Part shown: positions 61,170-64,000 of the stretch, piece after piece
Layout of the letters: each line of letters starts with the position of its first letter
Numbering within the stretch: the first letter of the stretch is position 1
NCBI GenBank assembly: GCA_022563885.1
Contig: JADFMM010000003.1
Location: 17,909-81,908, forward strand
DNA: 64,000 bases
DNA from: Planctomycetota bacterium
GTDB taxonomy: Bacteria; Planctomycetota; Phycisphaerae; Sedimentisphaerales; Anaerobacaceae
Direction of reading: 5' to 3'
Program-made: the position numbers and the translations under genes
The notes under the pieces: generated by a model
Told to the model about the DNA's origin: nothing
The model's database searches: none
What the model saw: the letters and a program-made list of their open reading frames with translations, nothing else

Positions 61170-61571
61170 CTATTTTTCCGAAATCAGTGCGGATAGTTTA
61201 GCCTTCTCAAACACACTTCTGGCGGAGGCAACAGCCTTTTCATACATCTTGTCTGCCTTCTTGCTAAACTTCTCGCCACCTGCCTGTTCGGCAAGGTTCA
61301 GTTCACCGCTCATAGGGCCATCCACGGCCTCAATGACTTCCAGCATATTGATCTTGTTCGGCGATTTTGCCAGGGAGAATCCGCCGCGTGGACCTCGCTT
61401 GCTGCGCAGCACGTTGGCGCGCACGAGTTGTTGTAGGATTTTCAGAAGGTATTCAAGGGGAATGTCATACTTTTTTGAAATCCTCTGTGAAAGAACGACG
61501 CCCTTAGCCTGAGTCTTAGCGATGTACCCCACAGCCAAAACAGCATATCCTGTCGAACGACTGACTCTCAT
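61170..61571 (-). CDS. Rrf2-family transcriptional regulator without cysteines
   Basis: A 133-residue winged-helix protein: MRVSRSTGYAVLAVGYIAKT, ISKKYDIPLEYLLKILQQLV and VLRSKRGPRGGFSLAKSPNK are the Rrf2 signature. IscR and NsrR ligate an iron-sulfur cluster with three cysteines in the loop after the wing; here that region contains none, so it must sense something else or act as a plain repressor. AAAGGAG is seven bases before the ATG. A palindrome 35 bases upstream (61606-61621) is a likely own operator. Confidence 0.9.
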   Translation of the reverse strand: MRVSRSTGYAVLAVGYIAKTQAKGVVLSQRISKKYDIPLEYLLKILQQLVRANVLRSKRGPRGGFSLAKSPNKINMLEVIEAVDGPMSGELNLAEQAGGEKFSKKADKMYEKAVASARSVFEKAKLSALISEK

Positions 61572-61957
61572 TTATGATCTCCTTTGTAAAACTGCGTCTT
61601 TCAGCACGTGTAAACACGTGAAACCCCTTGCCTGCCGGCCCCTGTGCGATACACGGCGATAGCCACTTTGTTCCAGCAACACCCCCGAAAGGGTTGTTGA
61701 CTCACCGCAAAGGTATGTTTGAAGCTATACATGATACTCTTTGACGACAACGAAATCGCAAACGGGCATTATGGTTGGGGCACCTCCAGATTGCAAGGCC
61801 TATCTGGAGAAGATGTAAAATTGAGCCATCGTGCCAGAGTGGCTTGCCCGTTCTCTAGCGTCAAGGGGTGTCTAACAATCGCTAGGTAATAGGCTTGACA
61901 GACTCGCGCGCGTCACATAGCATCTTCACCGTGTTATTAGCTGCGTTGGAGAAACCG
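61572..61957. other. Divergent intergenic region, Rrf2 / STAS genes
   Basis: 386 bases with the CACGTGT palindrome at 61606-61621 near the Rrf2 start. The rest shows no recognisable gene, repeat or convincing promoter. Confidence 0.4.
61606..61621. promoter_or_regulatory. Palindromic operator candidate for Rrf2
   Basis: Perfect inverted repeat CACGTGT-AA-ACACGTG, flanked by TTTCAG and AAAC. Its place just upstream of the Rrf2 gene fits autoregulation by a winged-helix dimer. Confidence 0.5.
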
Positions 61958-62317
61958 ATGGCCGACATCAAACCGAACGTGCAGGTTGACTATAAAGATC
62001 ATGCGACCGTGGTCACATTTGTCGATCGGAAGATCTTGGAAGAACAAGACATCCGTGGTTTGCAGGATTCCCTCAATTCTGTGCTGGACCAGATGGATGA
62101 CATCTGCCTGGTTTTAGACTTCTGCAATGTGGAATTCTTGTCATCCGCCGTGTTGGGCCTACTGCTTCGGCTCAGCAAACGAATCCATGAACGAAATGGC
62201 AAGCTGACACTCTGTAGTATTAGTCCGAAGATCTACGAGGTGTTCAAGATCACGCAACTGACCAAAGTATTTGAGATCTCCGATAACGTTGAAAACGCCT
62301 TAGCCGATTTGGCCTGA
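61958..62317 (+). CDS. STAS-domain anti-sigma factor antagonist
   Basis: A 119-residue SpoIIAA/RsbV-like protein from ATG 61958, with GGAG six bases upstream. VDYKDHATVVTFVDRKILEE is the first strand pair; ICLVLDFCNVEFLSSAVLGL contains the phosphorylatable serine region (normally D-S-S-G-L-G; here L-S-S-A-V-L-G); KLTLCSISPKIYEVFKITQL completes the fold. It should release a sigma factor or other target from the anti-sigma kinase encoded 12 bases downstream. Confidence 0.88.
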   Translation: MADIKPNVQVDYKDHATVVTFVDRKILEEQDIRGLQDSLNSVLDQMDDICLVLDFCNVEFLSSAVLGLLLRLSKRIHERNGKLTLCSISPKIYEVFKITQLTKVFEISDNVENALADLA

Positions 62318-62329
62318 GGGTATCTGTTT

Positions 62330-62761
62330 ATGACACCAGAAACGCCGGCAAGCTGCTCCATTGTCTTGGAAAGCAGACCGTCGGCATTGGAGGGTATCTG
62401 TCAGCAGATTCTAACCGAACTCAAGGCCTTCAGCTTCAGCGAAGATGACGTTTTTGGCGTGCACTTGGCTCTTGAAGAGGCATTCCTTAATGCCGTGAAG
62501 CACGGCAACAAGATGGATCCCACTAAAACGATCAAGATCGAATATACCATCGATCGAGGAAAGGTGGAGATCGCCATTACCGATGAAGGTGACGGATTCG
62601 ATCCTTCCAACATACCTGATCCTCGCGTAGGAGACAACTTGTTTCGCCCGGAGGGTCGGGGGTTGCTCCTGATCGGCGCCTATATGGATGTAATGGAGTA
62701 TAATGACAGCGGAAACTGCGTGTTCATGGCCAAGTACAAGCGGAAGCCCACGAATAACTAG
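62330..62761 (+). CDS. Anti-sigma serine kinase, RsbW/SpoIIAB-like
   Basis: A 143-residue stand-alone HATPase_c protein. N box VHLALEEAFLNAVKHGNKMD, G1 box VEIAITDEGDGFDPSNIP and G2 region RPEGRGLLLIGAYMDVMEYN are complete, so ATP binding is expected. It pairs with the STAS protein upstream in partner switching. No sigma factor gene lies in the window, so the regulated target is unknown. Confidence 0.9.
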   Translation: MTPETPASCSIVLESRPSALEGICQQILTELKAFSFSEDDVFGVHLALEEAFLNAVKHGNKMDPTKTIKIEYTIDRGKVEIAITDEGDGFDPSNIPDPRVGDNLFRPEGRGLLLIGAYMDVMEYNDSGNCVFMAKYKRKPTNN

Positions 62762-62795
62762 AGACGCGTGTCCGCCCGGTGGGTGTAGCTCCAGT

Positions 62796-63500
62796 ATGCA
62801 GCAGCTTACCAAGACAAGTGCCCCCCGTTGGGTGCTCCTAGTATCGGCCGCTATGGCATGCGTTTTACCGCTTGCTGGCTGCTTATCTCAAGCAACACCC
62901 ATTCCTCCTAGCGTCGTGTATAGCCCGACGGTCATGCCGCTGCCGCCCGCGCCTCGACCGAGAGTGCAGATGCCGGTAACGCCTCGCCCGCCTCAAAATC
63001 AGCCGCAAATGAATGTCCCCGCAAACTGGTACCCGCCTCGGTCCTTGGAGAAACGATGGCAGGCGATCGTGATTCATCACTCTGGTACGCCCAACGGCAA
63101 TCTGGACATCTTCGATCGCTGGCATCGAGAGGGCAATCATTGGGAGGGGGTGGGATATGACTTTGTCATTGGCAATGGGACCGATAGCGGTGACGGGCGG
63201 ATTGAAGTCACCTTTCGCTGGGATCAGCAGAAGGTGGGAGCCCATTGCAAAACACCTGGCAACTGGGCCAATGAGCACACCATTGGCATCTGTCTTGTCG
63301 GTGACTTCGATGATGCTCAGCCCACCCGTCAGCAGATGGTGTCGCTCGCGAAACTTGTGAGCTTCCTCTGTGCTCGCTATCGCATCTCTTCCGATCTTAT
63401 CTATGGCCACAACACGACTCCCGGGGCTCGCGTGACGCAGTGTCCCGGCGTGGCGTTTCCCTTCGCAGACCTCTATGCCCTCTTAGAGCGAGGAAGTTAG
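62796..63500 (+). CDS. N-acetylmuramoyl-L-alanine amidase lipoprotein (Amidase_2)
   Basis: A 234-residue protein from ATG 62796. Signal with lipobox ACVLPLAGC, a Pro-rich linker (residues 30-75, PLPPAPRPRVQMPVTPRPPQ), then an Amidase_2/PGRP domain: AIVIHHSGTPNGNLDIFDRW (first zinc histidine), GVGYDFVIGNG, TIGICLVGDFDDAQPTRQQM and YGHNTTPGARVTQCPG with the second histidine and the cysteine ligand. It cleaves the stem peptide from MurNAc in peptidoglycan, anchored in a membrane. Follows the anti-sigma pair by 34 bases and may be cotranscribed. Confidence 0.88.
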   Translation: MQQLTKTSAPRWVLLVSAAMACVLPLAGCLSQATPIPPSVVYSPTVMPLPPAPRPRVQMPVTPRPPQNQPQMNVPANWYPPRSLEKRWQAIVIHHSGTPNGNLDIFDRWHREGNHWEGVGYDFVIGNGTDSGDGRIEVTFRWDQQKVGAHCKTPGNWANEHTIGICLVGDFDDAQPTRQQMVSLAKLVSFLCARYRISSDLIYGHNTTPGARVTQCPGVAFPFADLYALLERGS

Positions 63501-63502
63501 AG

Positions 63503-63530
63503 TTGCCTTGAGGACCTCCCTTGCTATAAT
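63503..63530 (+). promoter_or_regulatory. Predicted promoter of the right-edge gene
   Basis: TTGCCT at 63503-63508, 16-base spacer and a perfect TATAAT at 63525-63530, about 93 bases before the start codon at 63623. Confidence 0.55.
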
Positions 63531-63622
63531 GGATGGTTTATCACTAGCGTTATGAACAAGTCCGGTCAGTACCGCGTGATCCCCTTGGGAGGTTGAAGGC
63601 CGGTTGTCATTTGAGGGAAAAG

Positions 63623-64000
63623 GTGAAATTTCAGGTATTTGCCAACGGCCAACCCGTCGAGAAATTCAGGATTTTCGGCGCCTCCATGTTCGGCACCGAC
63701 GGCGCCAGTCTTCGCAGGACGAAAATCACCTTCAGCGACGGCATCATTGAGTGCCAGAAGCCAAACAGTGACACGGCCGGTCTGGCTCTACTCTGGCATG
63801 TCGAAGGCTTTGGACGGGTCTTACTGGCCACGACCTGTCTGCCTGAGAGAGACGCTCCCTACTGCTTGAACGTAGAAGTCTTGCGGGCGCGCCTCATGCA
63901 GACCATCGACCGTCGTCAGGAGTGGTCGCTTTTCGAAGGAGCCGCCGAACTCGAAGAAGTGTCCAAGCAAGCGCACGATCTCTTCGTCAAAGCCATTCAG
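63623..64000 (+). CDS. Partial protein, N-terminus of GH10-like (endo-xylanase-related) family
   Basis: 126 codons from GTG 63623 (GAGGGAAAAG just upstream), open to the window edge. The visible part is beta-rich: KFQVFANGQPVEKFRIFGAS, MFGTDGASLRRTKITFSDGI, GLALLWHVEGFGRVLLATTC, then a helix beginning LPERDAPYCLNVEVLRARLM. This pattern (…W-x-V-x-G-x-G-x-x-x-L-x-T-T…PERxxPYxLNVELxRxRL) recalls the accessory N-terminal domain of planctomycete proteins annotated as GH10 endo-1,4-beta-xylanases. The catalytic barrel lies outside the window, so the call is tentative. No signal peptide. Confidence 0.5.
   Translation, partial: MKFQVFANGQPVEKFRIFGASMFGTDGASLRRTKITFSDGIIECQKPNSDTAGLALLWHVEGFGRVLLATTCLPERDAPYCLNVEVLRARLMQTIDRRQEWSLFEGAAELEEVSKQAHDLFVKAIQ

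Noticed and set aside
1..64000. CRISPR arrays, prophage, integrases or insertion-sequence transposases
   Set aside because: No regularly spaced direct repeats and no phage, integrase or transposase genes were found; the only repeats are families A and B and the rpsF tandem units.

Overview
The window looks like chromosomal DNA of a Gram-negative bacterium with a two-membrane envelope: it holds a BamA homologue, a Skp/OmpH protein, lpxD-lpxC-fabZ-lpxA and outer-membrane and lipoprotein-like products. Several traits suggest the Planctomycetota/PVC side of the tree: a GlmU cut down to the uridylyltransferase half, lpxC running into fabZ as if the two were once fused, an MsbA-like exporter with a long insert after the first membrane helix, a C-terminal STAS plus HATPase pair, and a gene at the right edge resembling the N-terminus of planctomycete GH10-like proteins. 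This assignment is an inference from gene content; no rRNA is present.

Layout. 1-6307 (minus): start of an ABC exporter, then an alpha-glucan set (debranching enzyme, GH57 hydrolase, GT4 glycosyltransferase). 6.9-16.9 kb: a mixed region with a 62-residue bacterial histone, small acidic and basic proteins, a second glycosyltransferase, TauE/SafE exporter, cold-shock protein with its own terminator, a four-CBS protein, a frameshifted acyltransferase, an MscS channel and a beta-barrel protein. 17.2-31.7 kb (plus): a housekeeping block, tRNA-Gln, glmU(N)-prs-rplY-pth-rpsF-ssb-rpsR-rplI-dnaB, then bamA-skp-lpxD-lpxC-fabZ-lpxA-Gfo/Idh, i.e. nucleotide sugar and PRPP supply, translation, replication, and outer-membrane and lipid A assembly. 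31.7-33.7 kb (minus): ribH-nusB-parA. 34-41.7 kb: TPR protein, tRNA-Leu, threonine synthase, HAD phosphatase, a large secreted protein, alanine dehydrogenase, tRNA-Pro. 42.6-45.4 kb: three consecutive secreted proteins of unknown family ending in two terminators, the most likely undescribed system here. 45.5-50.1 kb: smpB, DUF1844, trpC, and an opposing FHA / membrane-anchored PilB-like ATPase / CvpA-like set. 50.4-55.3 kb: thrS-infC-rpmI-rplT-pheS (no pheT). 55.5-64 kb: tilS, a TPR-like lipoprotein, amidohydrolase, NSS transporter, MazG, Rrf2, STAS/anti-sigma pair, a lipoprotein amidase and the partial right-edge gene.

Two families of short dispersed intergenic repeats run through the window. 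Family A (up to about 245 bp, terminal inverted repeats, an internal palindrome that covaries between copies) occurs five times, always in gaps ahead of plus-strand genes. Family B (about 155-159 bp, near-perfect terminal inverted repeats) occurs three times plus a fragment, twice filling exactly the gap between convergent genes. Both behave like MITE or structured-RNA repeats with no coding capacity.
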